A stretch of DNA of 64,000 nt from contig CABJAW010000002.1 of NCBI GenBank assembly GCA_902363665.1, positions 124,001 through 188,000 on the forward strand. The letters run 5' to 3'. The notes below the pieces were generated by a model. It was not told the origin of the DNA. It did no database searches and saw nothing but the letters and a program-made list of their open reading frames with translations. The stretch is from Lachnospiraceae bacterium (GTDB lineage Bacteria > Bacillota > Clostridia > Lachnospirales > Lachnospiraceae). Made by a program: the position numbers and the translations under genes. Positions 9,247 through 18,300 of the stretch are shown one piece after another (within the stretch, counting starts at the first letter, position 1; each line of letters begins with the position of its first letter).

Positions 9247-9935
9247 TTACTTGTGTTGCGGGCATTTTCAATTGCCCGTGTGAAGTCAAATGCACCGATG
9301 AAGTTATAGACGATGGTGATCTCCCGCGTTCTGGATTTCTTATTAACATGGGAAACTTCGATTCTATCAATGAAAGCGCGGAGAACAGCCGCGTCAAGCT
9401 CCTGCAAATCCGTGTACTTCTTCACGGCAGCAATAAACTCCTTGACATTGGTTTTCTGCCGCCCCTACTGCTTCAGTCTTTGCGTAAAACTTCTGCCATT
9501 GATTTCAGGTTGCTTTGTTCCAGCTCGTAGTCGTGGGACATTTTGATAGAATGGGTTGTGCAGAGACCCTTACCCTTACGATAGGTAGAGCAGATGAAAT
9601 ATTTCTGGTTCTCTGCAAAGTTGGTAGCGCGGCATTGATACATTTTGCCGCCGCATTCCGCGCAATACAGAAGCCCGGAGAACATCCCCATTTCACCCAT
9701 CGTTGACTGCGATAAAGTGAACGCCGAACTCCGGGAAAACAACATCGGTATACATTCCCACTTGGAGATAATCACGTCCGAAGCGGCTCATGTCTTTTAC
9801 AATGACACGCTTGATCCGTCCTGCCTTGATGTCTGCAAGCATACGCTAGAAGCCCGGACGGTTGAAGTTTGTGCCGGAATAACCGTCGTCCTCGTCATAA
9901 CGGCGGAACGCCGCCTGTCTGATCTGGCGTTGCTG
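9225..9935 (-). pseudogene. Large serine recombinase remnant (Tn4451/TnpX-like)
   Basis: Pieces of a roughly 550-residue large serine recombinase lie in order on the minus strand. The catalytic-domain stretch YDEDDGYSGTNFNRPGF is followed by an in-frame TAG, then IKRVIVKDMSRFGRDYLQVG and FPEFGVHFIAVNDG (about 9900-9705). A zinc beta-ribbon piece MFSGLLYCAECGGKMYQC sits in another frame (about 9690-9480). A C-terminal DUF4368-like piece ends SKKEQRTA (9425-9225). At least two internal deletions, a frameshift and stops mean it cannot be active. In intact elements this gene sits at one end and excises the element, so its C terminus at 9225 suggests the element boundary is just left of it. Confidence 0.85.
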
Positions 9936-9941
9936 ATAAAG

Positions 9942-10268
9942 CATACTGTCGCCTACAAGGAACTAAAGCCGCTGTATAGCGAATACAAAAAGTCCCGTAA
10001 CAAGGAAAAGTATCTGCGTGGACATGAGCGTGAAATCATTCTCTTTGAAGCGTCGGCGCGAGCACTGAAAGCAGCGGGCGTCGGTGATAAGCTCCCCGAC
10101 CTCGCCAAGCTGCGTGAGGAATATTCCAGACTGTCCGAAGAAAAGGACCGGCTGTACGCTGAGTACGGAAGCCTGAAAAAACATATGCGAGAATACGATG
10201 CCGTCAAGCAGAACATCGACAGCATCCTGCCCCCCAATCGTGGGCAGGAACAGGACAAAGCCTTATAG
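9942..10268 (+). pseudogene. Relaxase/mobilisation protein C-terminal fragment
   Basis: About 108 residues reading HTVAYKELKPLYSEYKKSRN through to REYDAVKQNIDSILPPNR, charged and coiled-coil-like. This resembles the C-terminal tail of clostridial MobA/relaxase proteins from integrative mobilisable elements. No N-terminal nuclease domain or start codon is present. The frame joins antisense recombinase sequence at about 9940, showing a deletion junction. The family assignment rests on pattern resemblance only. Confidence 0.55.
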
Positions 10269-10283
10269 CTTTTCTGACATTCG

Positions 10284-10310
10284 CACATTAGTTTCAAGGA
10301 ATTTAATGTG
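10284..10310 (+). promoter_or_regulatory. AbiEi operator 1 (27-bp inverted repeat)
   Basis: CACATTA-N13-TAATGTG at 10284-10310, the same arms and spacing as operator 2. It is centred 54 bp upstream of operator 2. Characterised AbiEi antitoxins autorepress by binding paired inverted repeats in their promoter, which fits. Confidence 0.7.
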
Positions 10311-10327
10311 TGTTCGTTGATTTGCTG

Positions 10328-10356
10328 TTGACAGACGCACATTATTTTTCTATAAT
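10328..10356 (+). promoter_or_regulatory. Consensus sigma-A promoter of abiEi-abiEii
   Basis: TTGACA (10328-10333), 17-bp spacer, TATAAT (10351-10356): both hexamers match consensus exactly. Transcription would start near 10363, giving a short leader before the ATG at 10390. Operator 2 covers the -10 element and most of the spacer, so repression by steric exclusion is expected. Confidence 0.85.
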
Positions 10357-10364
10357 ATAATGTG
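10338..10364 (+). promoter_or_regulatory. AbiEi operator 2 overlapping the -10 element
   Basis: CACATTA-N13-TAATGTG at 10338-10364, with arms and spacing identical to operator 1 and unrelated spacer sequence. It overlaps the promoter spacer and TATAAT. Binding by AbiEi is inferred from the known autoregulation of the family. Confidence 0.75.
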
Positions 10365-10389
10365 TGATTGTCAAAGCGAGGTGAGCAAT

Positions 10390-10983
10390 ATGAACGCCAA
10401 GGAGCGAATCGAAAAACTACTGGAAGCATCGGAGAACGGCACGATCACCGCAGCGCAGGTGACGGAAGCCGGACTGCACCGCAGCGTTTTACAGGAATTC
10501 GTCAAGAGCGGCAAGATGTACCGCTTTGGGCGCGGTCTGTATGTGCGTAGCAACGCATGGGAGGACGATTTCTACCTCTTGCAGCGCAAGTATGGGCGCG
10601 GGATCTATTCGCACGATACCGCTCTGTATTTGCTGGGCTATTCAGACCGTACCCCGGCGAAATATACGATGACCTTTCCAAAGGGCTACAATGCCCCATC
10701 CTTGAAGCAGGAAAATTTAATTGTCAAGCGCGTTGTGCCGGAGAACTACGAGTTTGGCAGAATTGAAATTGAATCCCCCTCCGGCAATCCGATTCGTGTT
10801 TACGATTTGGAACGGACGCTGTGCGACATCCTGCGCGGCAGCGGCAGCGATGTTCAGATCGTCGGAGAAGCTATGAAACGCTATGCAGCGTCCAAGGACA
10901 AGAACATTCACAAACTGATGCAGTACGCAGACCAACTTCGCGTAAAGCCCAAGGTACTGCGCTACATGGAGGTTTTGCTATGA
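10390..10983 (+). CDS. abiEi: AbiEi-type antitoxin / transcriptional repressor
   Basis: A 197-residue antitoxin of the type IV AbiE system. The N-terminal winged-helix part (ERIEKLLEASENGTITAAQV, LHRSVLQEFVKSGKMYRFGRGLYV) binds DNA. The following domain has the family SHDTALYLLGYSDRTP and RVYDLERTLCDIL motifs (about residues 75-160). ATG 10390 is chosen because AGGTGAG lies just upstream; the frame opens at 10360 without a site. The stop overlaps the toxin start (ATGA), so translation is coupled. AbiE modules abort phage infection and stabilise mobile elements. This one looks intact while the element around it has decayed. Confidence 0.92.
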   Translation: MNAKERIEKLLEASENGTITAAQVTEAGLHRSVLQEFVKSGKMYRFGRGLYVRSNAWEDDFYLLQRKYGRGIYSHDTALYLLGYSDRTPAKYTMTFPKGYNAPSLKQENLIVKRVVPENYEFGRIEIESPSGNPIRVYDLERTLCDILRGSGSDVQIVGEAMKRYAASKDKNIHKLMQYADQLRVKPKVLRYMEVLL

Positions 10984-11825
10984 TTACAAAAAATCCAATG
11001 CAACTGAAAGCCTTTATCAAAAACAAAGCGGCGGAGAAGCATATTTCGGCACAGCTCATCATGCAGAACTATATGTTGGAACGACTGCTGGAACGAATTT
11101 CACTCTCGCCCTATAAGAACAATTTCATTCTCAAAGGCGGATTTCTGATTTCCGCCATTGTGGGACTGGACACGCGGGCGACAATGGATCTGGACACGAC
11201 GATCAAGGGCTTCACCCTGACGCATGAAGCAATCCGCAAAATCTTTACAGAGATTTGCGCTGTCCAGATTGCCGACGACGTGCAGTTTGAGGTCGTCGGT
11301 ATCTCTGACATTCGGGAAACCGATGATTACCCCGGCATCCGGGTCGCGCTGAAAGCGAACTATCCGCCAATCAGCGTACCGCTGACGGTGGATGTCACCA
11401 CGGGCGACATGATAACGCCCCGCGAGGTGGAATACACATTCTCGCTCTTGTTCGATGACCGCACGATCAGTATTCTTGCCTACAACCTTGAAACGGTGCT
11501 GGCAGAAAAGCTGGAAACAGTTCTGTCCCGCAACATTGCAAATACCCGTCCAAGAGATTATTACGACATACATATTCTGTACGCGCTGCGCGGCGTGGAG
11601 TGCGACAAAGCGACGCTGCGTCGGGCGCTGGAACGGACGACGCAGAAACGCGGCAGCGGCACGATCCTGACAGACTATTCAGAGATTATGAAAGAGATCC
11701 GCGAAAGCGATACGCTCCGCAAGCTGTGGGAGAAATACAGCCGCGAATATGAGTACGCAAAGGACATTTCCTTTGATGATACCTGTAATACCATTCAGAC
11801 AATTATGGACGCAATCACGGTGTAA
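10980..11825 (+). CDS. abiEii: AbiEii-type nucleotidyltransferase toxin
   Basis: A 281-residue DNA polymerase-beta-like nucleotidyltransferase. Family motifs are visible: ILKGGFLIS (about residue 52), RATMDLD with the metal-binding Asp pair (about residues 66-72), and the later LAEKLETVLSRN and RPRDYYDIHIL motif (about residues 180-205). Related AbiEii/MenT toxins modify tRNA or nucleotides to stop growth. ATG 10980 overlaps the antitoxin stop by 4 bp, the usual arrangement. No frameshift or lost motif is apparent, so it should be active. The N-terminal extension possible in this frame is only antitoxin sequence read out of frame. Confidence 0.93.
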   Translation: MITKNPMQLKAFIKNKAAEKHISAQLIMQNYMLERLLERISLSPYKNNFILKGGFLISAIVGLDTRATMDLDTTIKGFTLTHEAIRKIFTEICAVQIADDVQFEVVGISDIRETDDYPGIRVALKANYPPISVPLTVDVTTGDMITPREVEYTFSLLFDDRTISILAYNLETVLAEKLETVLSRNIANTRPRDYYDIHILYALRGVECDKATLRRALERTTQKRGSGTILTDYSEIMKEIRESDTLRKLWEKYSREYEYAKDISFDDTCNTIQTIMDAITV

Positions 11826-11843
11826 ACGAAAGGAGGCTTCTTT

Positions 11844-12236
11844 ATGGGTTGGCTGGCAGCGCAGGGCGCAATCATGGCGATTGGGCTTTTCATTGGGCTT
11901 GTCTGCTCGGTGATCGGACTATTCTTCGGGCATATCATTCTCTTTGACAGCATTGCTCTCGGCATTGCCGCCGGAGTGTGCTGCAATCAATTCACCGCAA
12001 TTCATCCGGCGCTTTGTCTTGTGATCGGCATTGCAACATTCCTGCTGTTGTTGTGGCTGCAAAATACCAGGATCGGCTTCTGGCTCGTCGGCGGGCTGCT
12101 CACGCTGATCTATGCAGCGGTGTTCGGGCTGCTGGCCTACTTCATTTCAGAACATGATCCCATTTGGGGCTGGGTGATCTTCGGGCTGGTGTTCCTCGTG
12201 GTCGGTGCGCTGCACCTACGCGCACGGGATAACTGA
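11844..12236 (+). CDS. Small integral membrane protein, unknown
   Basis: 130 residues, almost all hydrophobic, with about four predicted membrane segments (GAIMAIGLFIGLVCSVIGLF; IALGIAAGVCC; LCLVIGIATFLLLLWL; WVIFGLVFLVVGALHL) and a short basic tail. An AAAGGAGG site precedes the ATG. It starts 18 bp after the abiEii stop, so it is probably in the same transcript. I do not recognise a family. It could be an accessory of the mobile element or an uncharacterised third gene of the TA operon. Confidence 0.75.
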   Translation: MGWLAAQGAIMAIGLFIGLVCSVIGLFFGHIILFDSIALGIAAGVCCNQFTAIHPALCLVIGIATFLLLLWLQNTRIGFWLVGGLLTLIYAAVFGLLAYFISEHDPIWGWVIFGLVFLVVGALHLRARDN

Positions 12237-12332
12237 AAACGAGTACAAGGTCACGGCTTAGAGTGCCTGTATGCCTTGCCGGGCGCGGCTTTACAGCACC
12301 GAAAACACAAGGGGCGTATGTTTCCTTGTCTG

Positions 12333-12485
12333 TTATGAAAAATGAGTATAACATTTTTCTATATATCCAAGAACATCAGCTTCTTTAAACAAGTGGATAA
12401 TCTGTTCAACAGGTAAATGCCACTCTTCTGAAGCAAGCCGGATTAATCTTGTTTGCATGAAGGTAATCTCTGTTTTCTCACTCAT
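12333..12485 (-). CDS. DUF3791-like small protein
   Basis: A 50-residue frame starting MSEKTEITFMQTRLIRLASE, with GGAGG 7 nt before the ATG and a TAA stop. The helical layout with EEWHLPVEQIIHLF and a terminal ADVLGYIEKCY segment resembles the DUF3791 family, small proteins usually encoded directly beside a DUF3990 partner. No DUF3990 frame is found downstream here, so it is orphaned or the partner was deleted with the rest of the element. Function unknown. Confidence 0.7.
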   Translation of the reverse strand: MSEKTEITFMQTRLIRLASEEWHLPVEQIIHLFKEADVLGYIEKCYTHFS

Positions 12486-12550
12486 AATGAATCCTCCTTA
12501 ATTTCTTGGTCAATAAGTCGAGTAGACTAAGACCTCTCAATCTTAGCCCC

Positions 12551-12733
12551 TCACAGATCCGTATACGGACACTCCGCATACACGCAGAATTGATACTTCC
12601 AGTGCGGACGGTAAAAGTGACAGGTATTGCAATCCTCACAGTCGGCACAGCCGCCGTTTTCGTGTCGGTCAAAGCCGAGGTTGCCTTGCATGAGCATTTC
12701 AAATGCTCGGCTGCTGCCGTCCGTAAAATACAT
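12551..12733 (-). CDS. Cys-rich miniprotein, unknown
   Basis: 60 residues beginning MYFTDGSSRAFEMLMQGNLG, followed by GCADCEDCNTCHFY and a C-terminal FCVYAECPY. It has six cysteines, four of them closely spaced, which suggests a metal-binding knuckle. AAAGGAGG lies 10 nt before the ATG at 12733; an in-frame upstream start at 12790 would fall inside a terminator hairpin and is rejected. It probably belongs to the mobile element cargo. Function not recognised. Confidence 0.7.
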   Translation of the reverse strand: MYFTDGSSRAFEMLMQGNLGFDRHENGGCADCEDCNTCHFYRPHWKYQFCVYAECPYTDL

Positions 12734-12763
12734 TGTGGCTACGCCTCCTTTCAGATTTAGGCA

Positions 12764-12800
12764 TAAAAAAACGCCGTAGACTTTTCTCAAAATCTACGGA
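12764..12800 (-). terminator. Rho-independent terminator (leftward)
   Basis: CCGTAGA/TCTACGG (12774-12780, 12793-12799) with a 12-nt loop is followed on the minus strand by CGTTTTTTTATG. It ends leftward transcription arriving from the dnaJ side and insulates the Cys-rich gene. Confidence 0.75.
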
Positions 12801-12970
12801 GTGGGCGTATGCGAAAAAGGATGCTGCCTTACGGTAACATCCCTTTTGTCGCTTGGTTATTCAATTTTTGAACTAACCTGTTTGCCCGCTGCGCTTAAAA
12901 GCGTTGATTTTACTGGGTTCCTGCTTGTTCGCCTATGTCAACGCTCTTATCTGCAGCGGTCTTTTTCTGT

Positions 12971-14224
12971 TTATGCCGCATACCCCCGGCCGCCACGATA
13001 TTCTTTTGCGGCGCCGTCCGGGATGCCGGCTGCGCGCTGGAACTCGCGGAGCTTCTGCTTTGCCTCCTCACTAAGACCGGTCGGTACCTGAATCTGTACG
13101 GTAACGTACTGGTCACCGTGTACCTTCGGATCCTTCATCGACACGATGCCTTTTCCTTTCAGACGGATCTTCGTACCGGACTGTGTGCCCTCACGGATCT
13201 TGCAGACGACGTTTCCGTACAGTGTTTCGACGGTCGCTTCTCCGCCGAATACCGCTGTCGTATACGGAATATTCACGGTCGTGTACACGTCGGAACCTTT
13301 CCGCTCGTAGCCCGGGCGGCTGCCGACTGTTACTTCCAGAAGCAGGTCGCCTGCCTGGCCGCCCCCGATCCCCGGCTGTCCTTTGCCACGCAGACGGACG
13401 CTCTTTCCGGTATCAATGCCCGCCGGAATGTGAACCTGCAGCGTCTTGTTTTCGCCGTGGCCGTCTGTCAGTGTAATCCGCTTGTCGCAGCCGAAGGCCG
13501 CCTCATCGAATGTGATCGATACGTTTGCATGGAGGTCTTCTCCTTTGCTCTGATAGCCATTGCCCGCATCAAAGCCATCTCCGAAACCACTTCCGTTTCC
13601 AAAGCCGCTTCCGTAACCAAAACCGCTGCCGTTTCCAAATCCACTGCCATTGCGTCCGTTCCCACGTCGGCCAAAGCCACTGTAACTGCCGCCGTTTCCG
13701 CCAAAGCCGGAAAATCCACCGCTAAATCCGCCCTGTGACCTTCCGCCGGTATTTCCATTGCTGCTGTAACTGTAGTACGTGCCGCCGTCTGAAGTCCTGC
13801 CCTGACGGAAGCCTCCTGCTCCGCCGCCGAACATATTTTTCAGGATATCGTCCATATCATCGCCGCTGAAATGGTATTCCTGATAGCTTCCGTTTGAGCC
13901 GTTCGCGCCGCCTCCAAAACCGCCAAAGCCGCCGAAACCACCCTGGAACGGGCCTTCGTAAGCGCCGCCCTGTGCGCCTGCTCCCGGTGCGCTTCCGTCA
14001 AATGCCGCATGGCCGAACTGATCATACAGTTTTCTCTTCTCTTTGTCACTGAGAACATTGTACGCCTCCGTGACCTCCTTGAATTTCTGCTCTGCCTTCG
14101 GATCTCCGCCATTCGTATCCGGATGGTATTTCTTTGCGAGTTTACGGTATGCTTTTTTTATTGTATTGTCATCTGCGCTGCGGGATACCCCGAGCACTTC
14201 ATAATAATCTCTTTTTTCTGCCAT
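12971..14224 (-). CDS. DnaJ-family co-chaperone, zinc-finger-less (CbpA-like)
   Basis: A 417-residue Hsp40 that would stimulate DnaK ATPase. It has a complete J domain ([23 protein letters not shown] in KKYHPDTNG, residues 4-70). A very long Gly/Ser/Phe/Asn linker (about residues 75-225) contains repeated [11 protein letters not shown] units. A C-terminal substrate-binding domain follows ([47 protein letters not shown]). The CxxCxGxG zinc repeats of canonical DnaJ are absent, so this is a class B protein rather than the dnaK-operon DnaJ. ATG 14224 with GGAAGG is preferred to GTG 14233. A terminator separates it from galM upstream. Confidence 0.93.
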   Translation of the reverse strand: MAEKRDYYEVLGVSRSADDNTIKKAYRKLAKKYHPDTNGGDPKAEQKFKEVTEAYNVLSDKEKRKLYDQFGHAAFDGSAPGAGAQGGAYEGPFQGGFGGFGGFGGGANGSNGSYQEYHFSGDDMDDILKNMFGGGAGGFRQGRTSDGGTYYSYSSNGNTGGRSQGGFSGGFSGFGGNGGSYSGFGRRGNGRNGSGFGNGSGFGYGSGFGNGSGFGDGFDAGNGYQSKGEDLHANVSITFDEAAFGCDKRITLTDGHGENKTLQVHIPAGIDTGKSVRLRGKGQPGIGGGQAGDLLLEVTVGSRPGYERKGSDVYTTVNIPYTTAVFGGEATVETLYGNVVCKIREGTQSGTKIRLKGKGIVSMKDPKVHGDQYVTVQIQVPTGLSEEAKQKLREFQRAAGIPDGAAKEYRGGRGYAA

Positions 14225-14289
14225 ACTTGTCACCTTCCATATCCGAACCAGACAACATCATTGCTGTCAGTAAAAGAATCTTCTTCAGA

Positions 14290-14319
14290 AAACTCCCCGA
14301 AAATACATCCGGGGAGTTT
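14290..14319. terminator. Bidirectional terminator between galM-like gene and dnaJ
   Basis: AAACTCCCCG/CGGGGAGTTT is a perfect 10-bp stem with a 10-nt loop and T-rich flanks on both sides (GTTTCTTTTG rightward, GTTTTC leftward). On the minus strand it ends the lacZ-galM transcript before dnaJ. Confidence 0.75.
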
Positions 14320-14428
14320 CTTTTGCCGCTCTTTGTTCTATTTGTAATATAACAGATAAGTGACTTGCTGTCAAGTAAATTACTGACAAATCTTTTCGTC
14401 TTCAGAAGGTATCTTTCGTCAATTCCTC

Positions 14429-15307
14429 TTATCCGATAATCTCTACCGCCCACTCATTCCGATACGTTTTGCCGCCGTCCAGCGCGATCAGATCTGCCTG
14501 CTGCCCGAAATCCTCAATGATTCCTTTTCTCGACGGCAGGGAGCTCCACGGCTCGATGCAGACGTACGGCGCTTCGATCTTCGGCATATGCCAGAATCCG
14601 ATCACGTTGTAATCCGGGAAGGATACACGCACAGCGCGTTTTCCCTTTTCTGAATGCAGGGTCACCGTATGATCTGTGTGCTTCAGGACGATCGCATCGT
14701 CATCAAACAGGTCGTGATGCAGCGGAATCTTTGTGCCATCCACAAGCGGATATTCCGCATCGCTTCCATTTAAGAAGCAGTCCGCAGTAAATCCGACGCG
14801 GTACGGATGCGCACTGTGGGAAAACTCCAGACAGTAATCCTCAAATGAAAGCCCGTCCTCAAGCGGCACGTTGAAGCCCGGATGACCGCCAATGCCAAAG
14901 TGCATTCTAGTGCTTCCGATATTTTCCACCTCGTTCGTCACATGCATTACGTTTCCCTTAAGCGCATAGGTAATCCGGTAGGTAAAAGAAAACGGATACT
15001 GCGCCAGCGTTTCTTCATTGCTGTCGTAACGAAGCGTGATGCTCTCTTTCGTCTGCTTCTCCGGTATCAGCTCAACCGCATTGATAAATCCATGGATCTT
15101 CATTGTATATTCATTTCCGTCGTACGTGTATTTCTGTTCGGTCAGACGTGCCACATACGGGAAAATATTCGGAGCCTGCCCATTCCAGACATCCGGGTTG
15201 CCCTGCCACAGATACTCGGTGCCATCCGCGCTCTGGATGGAGTAAAGCTCTGCGCCGAGCGAATTGACGGTTACCTTTAAATGATCATTCTGAATCGTAT
15301 AAAACAT
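14429..15307 (-). CDS. Aldose 1-epimerase family protein (LacX/GalM-like)
   Basis: A 292-residue cytosolic mutarotase-like protein expected to interconvert anomers of galactose or a related sugar. The beta-sandwich family signatures are TIQNDHLKVTVNSLGAELYS at the N terminus, an NIFPYVARL and KIHGF segment with the conserved His, MHFGIGGHPGFNVPL with the second catalytic His, and VCIEPWSSLPS. It starts 37 bp after lacZ on the same strand, so the two form a lactose-use operon: LacZ releases beta-galactose and this enzyme supplies the alpha anomer for the kinase. The substrate may differ from galactose, since LacX-type members are not all characterised. Confidence 0.9.
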   Translation of the reverse strand: MFYTIQNDHLKVTVNSLGAELYSIQSADGTEYLWQGNPDVWNGQAPNIFPYVARLTEQKYTYDGNEYTMKIHGFINAVELIPEKQTKESITLRYDSNEETLAQYPFSFTYRITYALKGNVMHVTNEVENIGSTRMHFGIGGHPGFNVPLEDGLSFEDYCLEFSHSAHPYRVGFTADCFLNGSDAEYPLVDGTKIPLHHDLFDDDAIVLKHTDHTVTLHSEKGKRAVRVSFPDYNVIGFWHMPKIEAPYVCIEPWSSLPSRKGIIEDFGQQADLIALDGGKTYRNEWAVEIIG

Positions 15308-15343
15308 GTAAAAAACCCCCTTTTTTCCGCTGTTCTGAACGGT

Positions 15344-18300
15344 TTATTTCATAAGATAGAACGCATATTTAATATCCTGATCTGCCGGGATCCGGTACGG
15401 CGGCTCCACATCGCTGCCCCAGCTGTCGATTCCGCCGACACCGCGCATACGGCCGAGGATGCTCACTACGGTGCGGCCGGTATCCGGCAGTTCATCGCGG
15501 TGCGTTGCGTTTTCCAGCTCCTCCGGTGTGTATGGGAGCACGGAAAGGTGGAACGGCTCGCCATCCATAACGATGCGCAGGTCACCGATCTGTGCCTGGC
15601 AGGTATCTGCATGGTTGCCGCATTCCTGCGGAACGAGGTAATGTGCTGCTTCTGGTGTGCCGGTATGTACGCCGAATGTTCCGCCTTTTTTGCGGTCCGG
15701 ATACGTCTCGCCGGAAAGTCCTTCCCACGTGTATGACTCTGCCTTTCCGGGCATCAGCAGGCGAAGTCCGAACTCCGGAAGCTCCGGCAGACCCTTCGCA
15801 CCATGGTAAACGACTTCCGTATGGATCCTGCCCGCACGGTCTACCGTATATGTGATCTCTGTTTTTGCGCCCGGGGCAGACGGGAACTCATACGTATACG
15901 TCAGGGAAACCTTTTCCAGATCTGCTGCCGCCGGATCGCGGTGTGCCGCATCCTGAATATCATACTTCCGTGCTGTACATTTTTCCGCCGCACAGCCCTC
16001 ATCCGCTCCTGCCGCTTCCTTTTTCGTATCTCCGATATTTGCAAAGCTCTTCGCATACTCGGTCACCTCACAGCCCGTGCAGAGGCTAAACACATCTGCC
16101 GCCATCCAGACGGAGCTCTTTGCCCTGAAGGAATTGCCCTTGTCATTTTCCGTGGATGCCCGCCACAGCGCCGGCTTCGGCGCACGGTACAGATATTCAG
16201 TTCCGTTGTAAACGATCGATACCGGACCGCCCTCTGTCACGGAGAAAATAATCTCAAAGCCATCGCCGCGCACGCCATAATTCGCATCGCCGTGCACTGC
16301 ACTCAGACCCTTTTCAGCGGATGCATTTTTCACATCGAGCGCCGCCATCTCTTCTGCCAGACGCTTCTGCGCCGCCTCGCGTTTCTCCTGCTGCTCTGCC
16401 TCAAATGCTTCACGCTGTGCCTTCGGTGCATACCAGTGGCGTACATCCTGCATGGCCGGTTTTTCTGTGCGGTCTGCGAATACGATGCCGTTGCCGCTGA
16501 ATGCATAATCCGTCACACGGTCCAGGAAATCTCCGCCGTAGCCGAGCACATCCTCGCCGCGGTGATTTTTGTGATAAATTGCCTGATCAGCATAGTCCCA
16601 GATAAAGCCTCCCTGGTAGCCCGGGAATTCATCCAGCAGCCGGATATAACTCTCCATACCACCGATCGAATTTCCCATATCATGCATGTACTCACAGAGC
16701 AGATATGGCTTTTTGCCGTCCGTCTCAAAATATTCACGCACCATATCCGGTGTCGCGTACATACGGCTCTCCACATCGCTGATCTGGTCGTACTCACGGT
16801 TCCATGAAACGCCCTCATAGTGCACGACTCTTGACGGATCTTTTTTGTGATAATACTGGCTCATCGCAAGAATTCCGGTACCTGCATACGATTCATTTCC
16901 ACAGGACCACCACAGAATCGCCGGATGGTTTTTATCCCGCTCTACCATCGATGCTGCGCGGTCTACCACACAGGCCTCCCAGTCTGGACGATTGCCCGGC
17001 ACGTTTCCTTCCGGGTCGACGACCGCAAGCTTCGCCCACGAACCGTGACTCTCCAGATTTGCCTCGTCCATCATGCAGATGCCGTTTTCATCGCAGAGCT
17101 GATACCACAGGCTCTGATCCGGATAATGGCAGGTACGGACCGCATTGATGTTGTTGCGTGTGAAGATATCGATATCCTCTTCCATATTTTCCCGCGTCAC
17201 GGCACGGCCACGGCGTGCATTCCACTCATGGCGGTTGACACCGTTGATGATGAGACGCTCCCCATTTAACAGCATCACACGGTCTTTGATCTCAAAGCGG
17301 CGGAAACCGATGCGGTACGGAATCGTCTCAAGCAGTCTGCCGTCCGCACTCTGCACCCGGATCCAGAGCTGATACAGCTGCGGTGCACCCGGCTGCCATT
17401 TTCTGACCTGTGCGATCTGCGTTCCATCCATCTTCCAGAGCTGTACACTTCCGCTCTCCCCGTTTGCAAGTGCCGGCTTCTTCTCTTCACTTCCCGCAAA
17501 GCAACCCGATGTCCCGCCTGCATAGTGCAGCGCCCCGCTGCAGATTTCTTTTCCGGCAAATCCGGCTGCATAATTACGGTCCTGCGGTGCAAGCCCGCGC
17601 TTCCACTGCGCCGGGTCTGTCTCCTGCAGACTCCAGAAAATCCGCAGATCCTCCGGTGCTTTTTCTGAAGAAAGGCGCAGCTCCACATCCAGTGTGCCCG
17701 TCTCATTGTCTTCTTTTAATCCGGCCTTTGCCCACAGATCTTCCACATGCGCTTCCGGTTTTGCATACAGAAATACCTCACGGAATAATCCGGAGAAACG
17801 GAAAAAATCCTGATCCTCGATCCACGCCGCACTGCTGCGCTTGTAGACCTCCACGCAAAGCCGGTTGTTCTTTTCCCGGATTGCAGAAGTCAGATCAAAG
17901 TCCGACGGTGTAAACGTATCCTCTGCGTATCCGATAAAAACGCCGTTCAGCCAGACGTAAATTGCCTGCTCCGCACCCTGAAATGAAATCGCAACGCGCT
18001 TTCCGACAAGAGCCTGCTCCAGATCAAATTCCCGCACGTAGCTTCCGACCGGATCGTGATTCCAGTCAATCTGGCCCGGTTTCAAAAAGGCATGTCCGTC
18101 CCACGGATACATCGTATTGATATACTGGATCCGGTCATAGCCCTGCGTCTCCATATGGCCCGGCACTTCGATCGTGCCAAAGCCCTCCAGGCTGGCTGTC
18201 TCCTCATAAAAATCAGCCGGCCTCTGCCCTGGGCATTTGCTCCAGGCAAATTTCCAGGTACCGTTCAAAGACTGACGTAAGGTCTCTCTTCCCTCCAGCG

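Noticed and set aside
9645..9941. 5' extension of the relaxase fragment
   Set aside because: This part is antisense to recognisable serine-recombinase sequence, so the open frame across the junction is accidental.
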